Positions 7,375-14,856 of a stretch of 45,243 nucleotides of DNA are shown here, piece by piece; position 1 is the stretch's first letter; every line of letters starts with the position of its first letter. The stretch covers positions 1 through 45,243 of the forward strand of contig JALSLK010000063.1 in NCBI GenBank assembly GCA_026988355.1, in the 5' to 3' direction. This DNA is from Flavobacteriaceae bacterium (GTDB taxonomy: Bacteria; Bacteroidota; Bacteroidia; Flavobacteriales; Flavobacteriaceae). The notes under the pieces were generated by a model, which was given only the letters and a program-made list of their open reading frames with translations, was not told where the DNA came from and did not search any database. Position numbers and translations under genes: made by a program.

Positions 7375-9066
7375 ATGAAGAATATACTAACACAAATTAT
7401 AAGATTAGTAGTTGGAGCATTTTTTGTCTTTTCAGGATATGTAAAATTAGTAGATCCATTAGGCTCCGCTTATAAATTTGAAGAATATTTTGGAGCAGAT
7501 GTACTAAACTTAGAATTTTTAATACCATATACATTACCATTTTCTATATTTTTAATAATTGCCGAAATTATGCTTGGTGTCATGTTGTTGGTTGGCTATA
7601 AACCAAAATTTACAGTGTGGAGTTTGTTAGGTTTAACAAGTATATTTTTATTTTTAACATTTTATTCGGCATATTTTGATAAAGTAAGAGATTGCGGATG
7701 TTTTGGAGATGCAATAAAATTATCAGCTTGGGATACTTTTTATAAAAATGTTATTCTAATAGCATTAATAATTTGGTTGGTAATGCAAGTGAAAGATATA
7801 AGACCATTTTATAGTAGAAAGTTGTCAGGAGCAATATCCATCTTATTTTTATTAGTTTTTGGTTTTATAGCTTATTATGTATTAAATCATTTACCATTAA
7901 AAGATTTTAGACCTTATGCAGTAGGTAAAAATATACCAGAACAAATGATTTATCCAGAAGGAGCAAAAAAAGATAAATACGATATTACATTTATTTACAA
8001 AGTAAATGGAGAAGAAAAAGAATTTAATGAATCTGAAAAACCATGGGAAATAGAAGGAGCCGAATATGTAGATCGAAAAACGGTATTGGTAGAGAAAGGA
8101 TACGAACCACCAATTCATGATTTTACAATGGAAAGAAATGGTCGTGATTTGACAAATAGATTAATGAAAAATGAAAAATTAATGCTAATTGTAGCCTATA
8201 ATCTAGGAAAATCTAATAGAGATGGATTTGCAAATATTAAGATCGTTACAGAAAAAGCATTAGATAATGGATATACCGTTTATATGATGTCAGCTTCGCC
8301 AGAAGAAGAATATATAAAAATTAAAGAAGAGTACGATTTAGATTTTAATTTGTTGTATTGTGATGAAACCACTTTAAAAACGATGATACGTTCTAGTCCA
8401 GGAATTATAACAGTAAATAAAGGAAATATAGAAGGAAAATGGAGCTTTAACGATTACGACAAAGTAAAAATTAAAGAAGGAATGGGTAGAAAAACAAGAA
8501 CATTAGATTTTAAATTAAAAGAATCGTTGGACAGTATTTTTAAATTAGATCAAAAATATAGATCCATTATGGATGCAGAAAACCCAAAGAAAAGAGACTC
8601 ATTAATGAAGGTATTTAATATACCAAAAGATTCTTTAGGAACCGATTTTTGGGAAAAACAAAGTAAAATAGACTCCACAAACATGGTGTTTTTAGATGCA
8701 GTTATTGAAGAATATGGATATCCAGGAAAATCAATGGTTGGCGAATTATCAAAAGACGCAGGAGCTTCCATAATAATGCATTCAAATAGTATCGATAAAT
8801 ACATCAATCAAGTAAAAGAAGCAGCAGAGAAAAACGAATTAACCTATACAGTAGCGGCAACTATGGAAGATTTGTATTTAATGAATAAAGGAGAAAATCA
8901 GATATACGGAACGCAAACCGCATATATAGATGATAAGTACATTATTTGGCCAATACAAGATGTAGAGTCTGTAAATGCAAGAAGAAAAGAAGCTGGATTT
9001 AAGTCAACATTACAAGAATATGCCAAAGAACTTTTTGGAGATAATTATATGTATAAACCAGAATAG
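7375..9066 (+). CDS. DoxX-domain membrane protein, BT_3928 family
   Basis: 563-residue protein. The N-terminal 145 residues hold four or five membrane spans with DoxX/MauE features: RLVVGAFFVFSGYVKLVDPLG near the start and the cysteine pair DCGCFGDAIKLS near residue 105. After a further span (about 145-165) comes a long soluble region with no domain I can name, ending FGDNYMYKPE. The family is widespread in Bacteroidota and usually sits between DUF1599 and triosephosphate isomerase; here the DUF1599 neighbour is kept but tpiA is missing. A redox role through the DCGC pair is plausible by analogy with MauE, but is inference. Confidence 0.82.
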   Translation: MKNILTQIIRLVVGAFFVFSGYVKLVDPLGSAYKFEEYFGADVLNLEFLIPYTLPFSIFLIIAEIMLGVMLLVGYKPKFTVWSLLGLTSIFLFLTFYSAYFDKVRDCGCFGDAIKLSAWDTFYKNVILIALIIWLVMQVKDIRPFYSRKLSGAISILFLLVFGFIAYYVLNHLPLKDFRPYAVGKNIPEQMIYPEGAKKDKYDITFIYKVNGEEKEFNESEKPWEIEGAEYVDRKTVLVEKGYEPPIHDFTMERNGRDLTNRLMKNEKLMLIVAYNLGKSNRDGFANIKIVTEKALDNGYTVYMMSASPEEEYIKIKEEYDLDFNLLYCDETTLKTMIRSSPGIITVNKGNIEGKWSFNDYDKVKIKEGMGRKTRTLDFKLKESLDSIFKLDQKYRSIMDAENPKKRDSLMKVFNIPKDSLGTDFWEKQSKIDSTNMVFLDAVIEEYGYPGKSMVGELSKDAGASIIMHSNSIDKYINQVKEAAEKNELTYTVAATMEDLYLMNKGENQIYGTQTAYIDDKYIIWPIQDVESVNARRKEAGFKSTLQEYAKELFGDNYMYKPE

Positions 9067-9104
9067 TATTATTTTTTATAGTAGTTTTTTGGAAACATAA
9101 GCAA

Positions 9105-9467
9105 ATGAAATATTTAATAGTGTTTATTGGAGGAGGACTTGGAAGCGCATTGCGTTACTTTATTGGAAGATACCTAAATAATACAATTTTAACCATACCA
9201 TACGGAACATTATTAGTTAATATATTAGGAAGTTTTCTAATAGGAATAATGTTGGGATTGACATTAAAAAATAATGTAGTAACCGAAAATCAAACCTTAC
9301 TTTTAGTCACAGGTTTTTGTGGCGGATTTACAACATTTTCTGCATTTGCATTCGAGAATAGTACCTTTATTAAAAATGGAGACTACATTAATTTTATTAC
9401 GTACAGTTTGGGAACTTTAATGATAGGAATATTAGCGGTTTTTTTAGGGCTATTTTTGGTAAAATAA
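9105..9467 (+). CDS. crcB: Fluoride ion channel CrcB/Fluc
   Basis: 120-residue protein with four membrane segments. All family motifs are present: GGGLGSALRYFIGR at the N-terminus, GTLLVNILGSFLIG in the second segment and GFCGGFTTFSAFAFE in the third, containing the phenylalanine and threonine residues that line the fluoride pore. Fluc channels are dual-topology dimers exporting fluoride; a single gene of this length fits a homodimer. It follows the DoxX gene by 38 bases on the same strand and may share its transcript. No fluoride riboswitch was recognised upstream. Confidence 0.94.
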   Translation: MKYLIVFIGGGLGSALRYFIGRYLNNTILTIPYGTLLVNILGSFLIGIMLGLTLKNNVVTENQTLLLVTGFCGGFTTFSAFAFENSTFIKNGDYINFITYSLGTLMIGILAVFLGLFLVK

Positions 9468-9490
9468 TACCACGTAAATTTAATAAATAA

Positions 9491-9530
9491 TGTCATTTTG
9501 ACAGATGTAAACAATTGGCAGTACTTTTGC
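9491..9530 (+). promoter_or_regulatory. grpE-dnaJ promoter with palindrome and overlapping sigma-54-like boxes
   Basis: TTTG (9497-9500), 21 bases, then TACTTTTG (9522-9529) form a near-perfect Bacteroidota -33/-7 promoter. The -33 region lies inside the inverted repeat TGTCA-TTT-TGACA (9491-9503). The same stretch also contains TTGGCA...TTGC (9515-9530) with GG and GC separated by ten bases, the exact -24/-12 spacing of sigma-54 promoters. Transcription would start about 20 bases before the grpE ATG. Confidence 0.7.
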
Positions 9531-9558
9531 GTACTGTAAAGAATAAAACTAATATATT

Positions 9559-10095
9559 ATGAGTAACGATAAAGAAGAATTAGAGAAAGAAATAAAAGAA
9601 ACGATAGAGGAGAAGCAGGTAGAGCAAGAAGAACAAGAAGAAGTAAAAGAAGAAGCGACTTCCGAAGTGTTATTAGAGCAAGAAAAAGATAAATTTTTGC
9701 GCCTGTTTGCCGAATTTGAAAACTATAAAAAACGAACGTCAAGAGAACGTATCGAATTATTTAAAACAGCAAATCAAGAATTAATGACAGCAATTCTGCC
9801 AGTTTTGGACGATTTGAATAGAGGTATAATAGAAGTGAAAAAAGTGAAAGAAAAAGGTCTTTTAAAAGGAATGGAATTAATACAAAATAAATTAACAACC
9901 ATTTTAACACAAAAAGGATTGCAACAATTAGAAGTAAAATCAGGCGATGTTTTTGATGCAGAAATTCACGAAGCAATTACACAAATACCAGCACCATCAA
10001 AAAAATTAATAGGAAAGATTATTGATATAACAGAAGTTGGTTACAAGTTAGGAGAAAAGATAATTAGATATCCAAAAGTAGTAGTAGGAAAGTAA
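9559..10095 (+). CDS. grpE: GrpE nucleotide exchange factor
   Basis: 178-residue cochaperone that releases ADP from DnaK. The first 40 residues are highly acidic and glutamate/glutamine-rich, predicted to form the long dimerising helix. The core then shows FLRLFAEFENYKKRTSRER, ILPVLDDLNRGI and the C-terminal beta-domain FDAEIHEAITQIP...GYKLGEKIIRYPKVVV. All are standard for the family and the length is typical. It is followed by dnaJ after 36 bases, the usual grpE-dnaJ order in Bacteroidota; dnaK itself is not in the window. The promoter has features suggesting stress control. Confidence 0.96.
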   Translation: MSNDKEELEKEIKETIEEKQVEQEEQEEVKEEATSEVLLEQEKDKFLRLFAEFENYKKRTSRERIELFKTANQELMTAILPVLDDLNRGIIEVKKVKEKGLLKGMELIQNKLTTILTQKGLQQLEVKSGDVFDAEIHEAITQIPAPSKKLIGKIIDITEVGYKLGEKIIRYPKVVVGK

Positions 10096-10131
10096 AAAAT
10101 AATAAACCCTATTAAAAGGCAAATCAAAGTA

Positions 10132-11247
10132 ATGAAACAAGACTATTACGAAATATTAGGAGTTACAAAAACTGCTACAAAACAAGAGATAAAAAAAGCG
10201 TATCGAAAGAAGGCAATAAAATACCATCCAGATAAAAATCCAGATGATAAAACAGCAGAAGAAAAATTCAAATTAGCTGCCGAAGCATACGAAATATTAA
10301 GCGATGAGAATAAAAAAGCACGATACGATCAATACGGTCATGCTGCTTTTGAAGGACCACAAGGAGGAGCGGGAGGAGGTTTTGGCGGTATGAATATGGA
10401 AGATATATTTAGCCAGTTTGGAGATATATTTGGAGGAGGAGGTTTTGGAGGCTTCGGTGGAGGAAGATCTAGACAAGCAAGGGTAAAAGGAAGTAATTTG
10501 CGAATACGCTTAAAATTAACTTTAGAAGATATTTTAAATGGAGTAGAGAAAAAAGTAAAAGTAAAACGATTAATAAAAGCAGCAGGAGCTACATATAAAA
10601 CTTGTAGTACTTGTAATGGGCAAGGGCAAGTAATGCGAGTAACCAATACCATATTGGGAAGAATGCAGACGCAAGCAACCTGTCCAACTTGTAAAGGAGC
10701 TGGAAAATCTATTGACCATAGACCAAAAAGTTCTGATGCAAACGGAATGGTACAAGAACATGAAATGGTATCCATCGATATTCCAGCAGGAGTAACCGAT
10801 GGCGTACAATTAAAAGTATCAGGAAAAGGAAATGATGCGCCAGGAAATGGTATACCAGGAGATTTGTTAGTAGTAATCCAAGAAGAACCACACGATAAAT
10901 TAAAAAGAGAAGGAGTTAATTTACATTACGATTTATACCTAAGTGTCCCAGAAGCAATACTTGGAGTATCTAAAACAATAGATACCTTAAAAGGAAAAGT
11001 AAAAATAGCCATGGAAGCAGGAACGCAATCAGGTAAAATTTTGCGTTTAAGAGGTAAAGGCTTACCAAGTCTAGATAGATATGGCAATGGAGATTTATTA
11101 ATACATATAAATGTATGGACACCAAAAAAAATATCAAAAAGCCAGAAAAAGATTTTTCAAGAAATGCTAGAAGATGAAAATTTTAAACCAGTACCCGATA
11201 AAACAGAAAAATCATTTTTTGAAAAAGTTAAAGATATGTTTTCTTAA
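10132..11247 (+). CDS. dnaJ: DnaJ (Hsp40) with reduced zinc domain
   Basis: 371-residue cochaperone of DnaK. The J domain (1-70) carries the HPD triad at 32-34. A Gly/Phe region follows (about 75-118, [20 protein letters not shown]). The zinc domain contains only two CxxCxGxG motifs, CSTCNGQG (about 158-165) and CPTCKGAG (about 184-191), where most DnaJ proteins have four. The missing ones are the first and fourth, which together form zinc site 1, so site 2 (motifs 2 and 3) remains complete. The C-terminal substrate-binding domains ([28 protein letters not shown]) are normal. Flavobacterial DnaJ proteins often share this reduction, so it is probably lineage-wide. Confidence 0.95.
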   Translation: MKQDYYEILGVTKTATKQEIKKAYRKKAIKYHPDKNPDDKTAEEKFKLAAEAYEILSDENKKARYDQYGHAAFEGPQGGAGGGFGGMNMEDIFSQFGDIFGGGGFGGFGGGRSRQARVKGSNLRIRLKLTLEDILNGVEKKVKVKRLIKAAGATYKTCSTCNGQGQVMRVTNTILGRMQTQATCPTCKGAGKSIDHRPKSSDANGMVQEHEMVSIDIPAGVTDGVQLKVSGKGNDAPGNGIPGDLLVVIQEEPHDKLKREGVNLHYDLYLSVPEAILGVSKTIDTLKGKVKIAMEAGTQSGKILRLRGKGLPSLDRYGNGDLLIHINVWTPKKISKSQKKIFQEMLEDENFKPVPDKTEKSFFEKVKDMFS

Positions 11248-11340
11248 TTTTTTTGTTTGAAATACAATACTTTATAAAAAATAGGATTAAATTTTAAAAA
11301 AAAAGATAGTTTTTATTTGGAGTTTATTAAAATAAAGTTA

Positions 11341-11431
11341 TATCTTTGTACAAGAATTATTAGAGAAGTCTAATAATTTCTTTTTCATAGCAATTTTCCC
11401 ACTCAAGAAATTGAGTGGGTTTCTATTTTTA
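11341..11431 (+). ncRNA. Candidate small RNA with own promoter and terminator
   Basis: A -7 element TATCTTTG (11341-11348) predicts a start near 11355. The following 75 bases have no ORF but contain a perfect 10-bp stem (11355-11364 with 11369-11378, loop GAAG), a pyrimidine-rich linker, and a terminator: a 9-bp perfect stem (11398-11406 with 11411-11419) closed by a GAAA tetraloop and followed by TTTCTATTTTT. The end also serves as the dnaJ terminator. I do not recognise the RNA family. Confidence 0.4.
11398..11430 (+). terminator. Intrinsic terminator (dnaJ / small RNA)
   Basis: CCCACTCAA-GAAA-TTGAGTGGG followed by TTTCTATTTTT. The stem is perfect, with a stable GNRA tetraloop and a U-rich tail, about 150 bases past the dnaJ stop. 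Confidence 0.85.
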
Positions 11432-11521
11432 GAGATAGAACCAAATGTAACTTTCCATTTTTTTTTCTTCAAATTTATAAATTGTATGCTAATAGATTAC
11501 ACATAGAGTTCGTAATTATTG

Positions 11522-11529
11522 TATTTTTG
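11522..11529 (+). promoter_or_regulatory. -7 element of rnpB
   Basis: TATTTTTG matches TAnnTTTG and lies about 8 bases before the predicted 5' end of RNase P RNA. No clear -33 TTG was found at the usual distance. Confidence 0.55.
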
Positions 11530-11536
11530 TCGCATA

Positions 11537-11866
11537 AAAGTCGCCTTATCGCTATCCATAACCAATGGATGGAGGAAAGTCCGGACACCATAGAGAATTG
11601 TAGCGGTTAACAGCCGTCATCACACTTTAGTGTGAGAGGACAAGTGCAACAGAAAGCAAGTACAGGTAATGCTGTAGTGAAAACAGGTAAACTCTACGAG
11701 GTGCAATGTTACGTATATTGGAGTGTCTGCATTAGCAGATAAAGAGTACTCGCTCAAGTCTTCAAGGGGTGAACAGCTAAAGTTAGTTAGTAATAGCTAA
11801 TTCAGATAAATGATAAGGATTTTCTACTTTTTGTAGAGAATACAAAATCCGGCTTATAGACTTTTT
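11537..11866 (+). ncRNA. rnpB: RNase P RNA, class A (Bacteroidota type)
   Basis: Catalytic RNA that trims the 5' leader of pre-tRNAs. The universally conserved blocks appear in order: GAGGAAAGTCCGGACACC (11572-11589), AACAGAAAGCAAGTACAGG with the following GTGAAA and GGTAAACTC, AGATAAATGA near 11806, and the 3' block ACAAAATCCGGCTTATAGACTT. The terminal helix is formed by AAGTC near 11539 and GACTT at 11859-11863. Length about 325 nt, normal for the class. Confidence 0.95.
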
Positions 11867-11868
11867 TT

Positions 11869-11907
11869 AAATTCAGGGTTTTAAAAATAAAACCCTGAAT
11901 TTTTATT
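11869..11907. terminator. Bidirectional terminator between rnpB and anmK
   Basis: Perfect 15-bp inverted repeat (11869-11883 and 11888-11902) with loop AAAA. A T-run follows on the plus strand, and A-runs before the stem give U-runs on the minus strand. It separates the convergent rnpB and anmK genes. Confidence 0.88.
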
Positions 11908-11914
11908 TTTAAAA

Positions 11915-12976
11915 CTATTTTGAACTAAAGATAACACCAGAGCTATGATCTTTGTCTGCACCAGTAACACTTTTTAAACAATTTATTTCATTTTTATTTT
12001 TTCGTAACCCTAAAAAAGCAAAAATTAAGGCTTCCTTAAAATCAATGATGTCTTTATTTGGAATAACAATTTTGTTTTTAGAATAGGATGTAATCCGCTC
12101 GATTAAAAAAGTATTAAAAACACCTCCACCAGTAATCAAAACATTTCCGAGTTCTTTAATCTGTTCTGAGATTTGAAATGCAATATGTTCTACATAAGTT
12201 CGCAAAATATCTTTTTCATCTAAATTATAGGTATCAATTAGTGGTATTAAAATGGCATTAACATACTCAAAACCTAAAGATTTAGGATAATTTGTTTTAT
12301 AAAATTCTAGCGTATTCAATTCATTTAATAAATTAGGAATAAGTTTACCACTTTTTGCAATAGCACCATTAGTATCGTAAAGAAAACCTAATTTATTTGC
12401 ATAATGATTTAAAACAGTATTAACAGCACCAATATCAAAAGCAATTCTTGTATTGTATACATCAAAAGAGATATTTGCAAATCCACCGAGATTTAAGCAG
12501 TATGTATAATTTGCAAATAATAATTTATCACCAATAGGAACTAATGGGGCACCTTGTCCACCATAAGCCACATCTTGAGTTCTAAAGTCACAAATGGTTT
12601 TAATTTTAGTATTGTTAGCAATTATTTGACCATTACCAATTTGTAAAGTATACCCTTTTTCAGGTTTATGATGAATAGTATGACCATGCGAAGCAATAAA
12701 ATCTATTTTTTTAATGCTGTATTTTTGAATAAAGTCTAAAATTAATTTAGATAGGTAATTTCCATATTCTAGATCTAATTGTTGTAATTGTTTTTTGTTA
12801 AAATGAAAAGCGTCTTTTAATAGCTGCAACCATTTTTTTGAATATGGAATGGTAATACAATTTATTATTTTAAAAGAATAAGAATTTGTATCGTGAAATT
12901 TAGTATATACCAAATCTACGCCATCCAAAGAAGTACCACTCATTAATCCGATACAATAGGTTACAGTTTTAGACAT
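11915..12976 (-). CDS. anmK: Anhydro-N-acetylmuramic acid kinase
   Basis: 353-residue cytosolic kinase that opens and phosphorylates 1,6-anhydro-MurNAc to MurNAc-6-phosphate in peptidoglycan recycling. The N-terminal ATP loop GLMSGTSLDGVDLVY is the family hallmark; further blocks are ASHGHTIHH, GDFRTQDVAYGGQGAPLVP-like (CDFRTQDVAYGGQGAPLVP) with the catalytic aspartate, NLGGFANIS, FDIGAVN and the late LITGGGVFN. Length agrees with Bacteroidota orthologues. It is a single gene, convergent with rnpB and divergent from the acyl-CoA dehydrogenase with a 157-base gap. Confidence 0.95.
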   Translation of the reverse strand: MSKTVTYCIGLMSGTSLDGVDLVYTKFHDTNSYSFKIINCITIPYSKKWLQLLKDAFHFNKKQLQQLDLEYGNYLSKLILDFIQKYSIKKIDFIASHGHTIHHKPEKGYTLQIGNGQIIANNTKIKTICDFRTQDVAYGGQGAPLVPIGDKLLFANYTYCLNLGGFANISFDVYNTRIAFDIGAVNTVLNHYANKLGFLYDTNGAIAKSGKLIPNLLNELNTLEFYKTNYPKSLGFEYVNAILIPLIDTYNLDEKDILRTYVEHIAFQISEQIKELGNVLITGGGVFNTFLIERITSYSKNKIVIPNKDIIDFKEALIFAFLGLRKNKNEINCLKSVTGADKDHSSGVIFSSK

Positions 12977-13030
12977 AATAGTAGTTAATAAAAAGTCATG
13001 CTAAATTAAAAAATAATACCAAATTATCTT

Positions 13031-13038
13031 TATATTTG
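13031..13038 (+). promoter_or_regulatory. -7 element for acyl-CoA dehydrogenase
   Basis: TATATTTG, an exact TAnnTTTG match in the divergent anmK/acyl-CoA dehydrogenase gap. It implies a leader of about 90 bases. Confidence 0.45.
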
Positions 13039-13133
13039 ATGACGAATTGTTAGTTATAAAAATACATGATGTTGTATCGTAAATAATAGCAATTCAGAAA
13101 TTCAATAAAAACACAAATAGACAACAAATAAAA

Positions 13134-14276
13134 ATGGATTTTAGCCTTACAGAAGAACAAATAATGATACGCGATGCAGCTCGTGATTTTGCACAAAATG
13201 AATTGTTGCCAGGCGTTATCGAACGTGATGAAAAACAAGAATTTCCACACGAACAAATCAAAAAAATGGGAGAACTTGGATTGTTAGGAATGATGGTAGA
13301 TCCAAAATACGGAGGTGGAGGAATGGATGCAGTTTCTTATGTGTTGGCAATGGAAGAGATTTCTAAAATAGACGCATCAGCATCTGTAGTAATGTCGGTA
13401 AATAACTCTTTAGTTTGTTGGGGAATTGAAACTTATGGAACAGAAGAACAAAAACAAAAATATTTAACACGTTTAGCCACAGGAGAAATAATAGGAGCCT
13501 TTTGTTTAAGCGAACCAGAAGCAGGATCAGATGCAACATCACAACGCACAACAGCGATAGATAAAGGCGATCACTATATTGTTAACGGAACAAAAAACTG
13601 GATCACTAATGGAGGTACAGCAAGTGTATATATTGTTATAGCACAAACAAATGCCGAAAAAGGACACCACGGTATTAATGCTCTAATTGTAGAAAAAGGA
13701 GCAGAAGGGTTTGTAGTGGGACCAAAAGAAAATAAATTAGGTATTAGAGGGTCAGATACACACTCCTTAATGTTTAACGATGTAAAAGTACCAAAAGAGA
13801 ACCGTATTGGAGAAGATGGTTTCGGATTCAAATTTGCCATGAAAACATTAGCAGGAGGACGTATTGGTATTGCTTCACAAGCATTAGGAATAGCATCAGG
13901 AGCATACGAATTAGCACTAAAATATTCCAAAGAGCGTAAAGCGTTTGGTAAAGAAATTAGCAGACACCAGGCAATCGCTTTTAAATTAGCAGATATGGCT
14001 ACAGAAATTGAATGTGCAAGACATTTATGTATGAAAGCTGCTTGGGATAAAGACCAACATAACAACTACGATTTGTCTGGCGCAATGGCAAAATTATATG
14101 CTGCCGAAATGGCAATGCGTGTAACAGTAGAAGCGGTACAAATACATGGAGGTTATGGTTTTGTAAAAGAATATCATGTAGAACGTCATATGCGTGATGC
14201 AAAAATTACCCAAATTTATGAAGGTACTTCCGAAATTCAAAAAATTGTGATTTCTAGAAGTGTTTTGAAAGGGTGA
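13134..14276 (+). CDS. Acyl-CoA dehydrogenase (short/branched-chain type)
   Basis: 380-residue FAD enzyme introducing the alpha-beta double bond in acyl-CoA, for fatty acid or branched-chain amino acid breakdown. Seen in order: N-terminal helical domain (MDFSLTEEQIMIRD), AFCLSEPEAGSDA and WITNGG lining the flavin and substrate site, the RKAFGKEISRHQAIAFKLADM helix, QIHGGYGFVKEY, and the C-terminal YEGTSEIQKIVISR in which Glu363 is the expected catalytic base. Length and motifs fit the Bcd/AcdA group; the exact chain length cannot be read. Single gene with its own promoter and strong terminator. Confidence 0.93.
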   Translation: MDFSLTEEQIMIRDAARDFAQNELLPGVIERDEKQEFPHEQIKKMGELGLLGMMVDPKYGGGGMDAVSYVLAMEEISKIDASASVVMSVNNSLVCWGIETYGTEEQKQKYLTRLATGEIIGAFCLSEPEAGSDATSQRTTAIDKGDHYIVNGTKNWITNGGTASVYIVIAQTNAEKGHHGINALIVEKGAEGFVVGPKENKLGIRGSDTHSLMFNDVKVPKENRIGEDGFGFKFAMKTLAGGRIGIASQALGIASGAYELALKYSKERKAFGKEISRHQAIAFKLADMATEIECARHLCMKAAWDKDQHNNYDLSGAMAKLYAAEMAMRVTVEAVQIHGGYGFVKEYHVERHMRDAKITQIYEGTSEIQKIVISRSVLKG

Positions 14277-14297
14277 AATTTAAGGACTATATAAATT

Positions 14298-14329
14298 AAA
14301 AACGAGTTTGCTTAAGCAAACTCGTTTTT
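14298..14329 (+). terminator. Terminator after acyl-CoA dehydrogenase
   Basis: Perfect 14-bp inverted repeat AAAAACGAGTTTGC with loop TTAA, ending in TTTTTGTTTTT, 21 bases past the stop codon. Confidence 0.9.
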
Positions 14330-14354
14330 GTTTTTACGAAGAAATAAAGTCAAA

Positions 14355-14469
14355 TTAAATAATATTATTTTTAACCATTTCCCAATAAGATTTTCCTTGG
14401 TTTGTAAGTTTACAAGATTTTGATGTCATTGCTGTATGATGTATATATGGAGCATCAACAAAGATTAGT
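14355..14469 (-). pseudogene. 3' remnant of a gene cut off by a MITE-like element
   Basis: On the minus strand a frame of about 37 codons ends at TAA (14357-14355). Its product looks like real protein: IFVDAPY, then HHTAMTSKSCKLTNQGKSYW, then EMVKNNII. No start codon exists; upstream the frame runs into the MITE-like element that begins at 14470 and meets a stop there. I read this as the C-terminal end of a gene whose 5' part was lost. The family is not recognised. Confidence 0.45.
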
Positions 14470-14629
14470 ACCAACTTAACATTAAATACGCTATAAATTA
14501 TTTATATTTTCACGGTTTTGCGGCACTTTAAATTTAAACGATAGCTATGCTATGCTTGAAATTTCAAGATTGTAAAACATAAAAATAGTTCAAAATCTAT
14601 TTAGCGCATTTTGAAATTGAATTGTGTTA
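14470..14629 (+). mobile_element. MITE-like element, copy 1 (degenerate right end)
   Basis: About 160 bp, sharing nearly its whole length with copies at 24016 and 44849 (inverted). The left end TACCAACTTAACATTAAATA is well kept. The core includes CACTTTAAATTTAAAC, the palindrome CTTGAAATTTCAAG and ATAAAAATAGTTCAAA. The right end has decayed (GAATTGTGTTA instead of GAGTTGGTA). No coding capacity. The left end is flanked by TA. Confidence 0.8.
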
Positions 14630-14788
14630 AAATACCAGTTAATCGAAATAAAGCTATAGTTAGTCAAATGTCTATTGCTTTATATAAAAAAACCATACAT
14701 TTTTGTCAAAATTAAAGGTTTCCATTTCGAGAAAAAAGAAAATAATTTTAAAATATGGGTAACAAAATAAAGAAAGATTGATTTATTA

Positions 14789-14856
14789 ATGAAACTCAAT
14801 ACTAAATGAAACTCAATACTAAATGAAACTCAATACTAAATGAAACTCAATACTAA
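14789..14856 (+). repeat. Four 17-bp tandem repeats forming ATGA-linked mini-ORFs
   Basis: Four exact copies of ATGAAACTCAATACTAA start at 14789, 14806, 14823 and 14840, and the next position in the register, 14857, is the ATG of the barrel gene. Each copy begins with ATG and encodes MKLNTK followed by TGA, and that TGA overlaps the next ATG as ATGA. The last TGA overlaps the real start codon. The array is therefore a chain of four overlapping six-codon reading frames feeding directly into the operon. Confidence 0.93.

Noticed and set aside
10338-10891. Three overlapping minus-strand frames opposite dnaJ
   Set aside because: Cys- and Pro-rich shadows of the Gly-rich and zinc-domain codons of dnaJ.
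14470-14629. MITE copy as a riboswitch or structured leader of the barrel operon
   Set aside because: The same sequence occurs at two unrelated places, one inverted, so it is a dispersed repeat.
14789-14856. Tandem repeats as a CRISPR or iteron array
   Set aside because: Units are directly adjacent without spacers and end precisely on a start codon; no Cas or replication genes are near.
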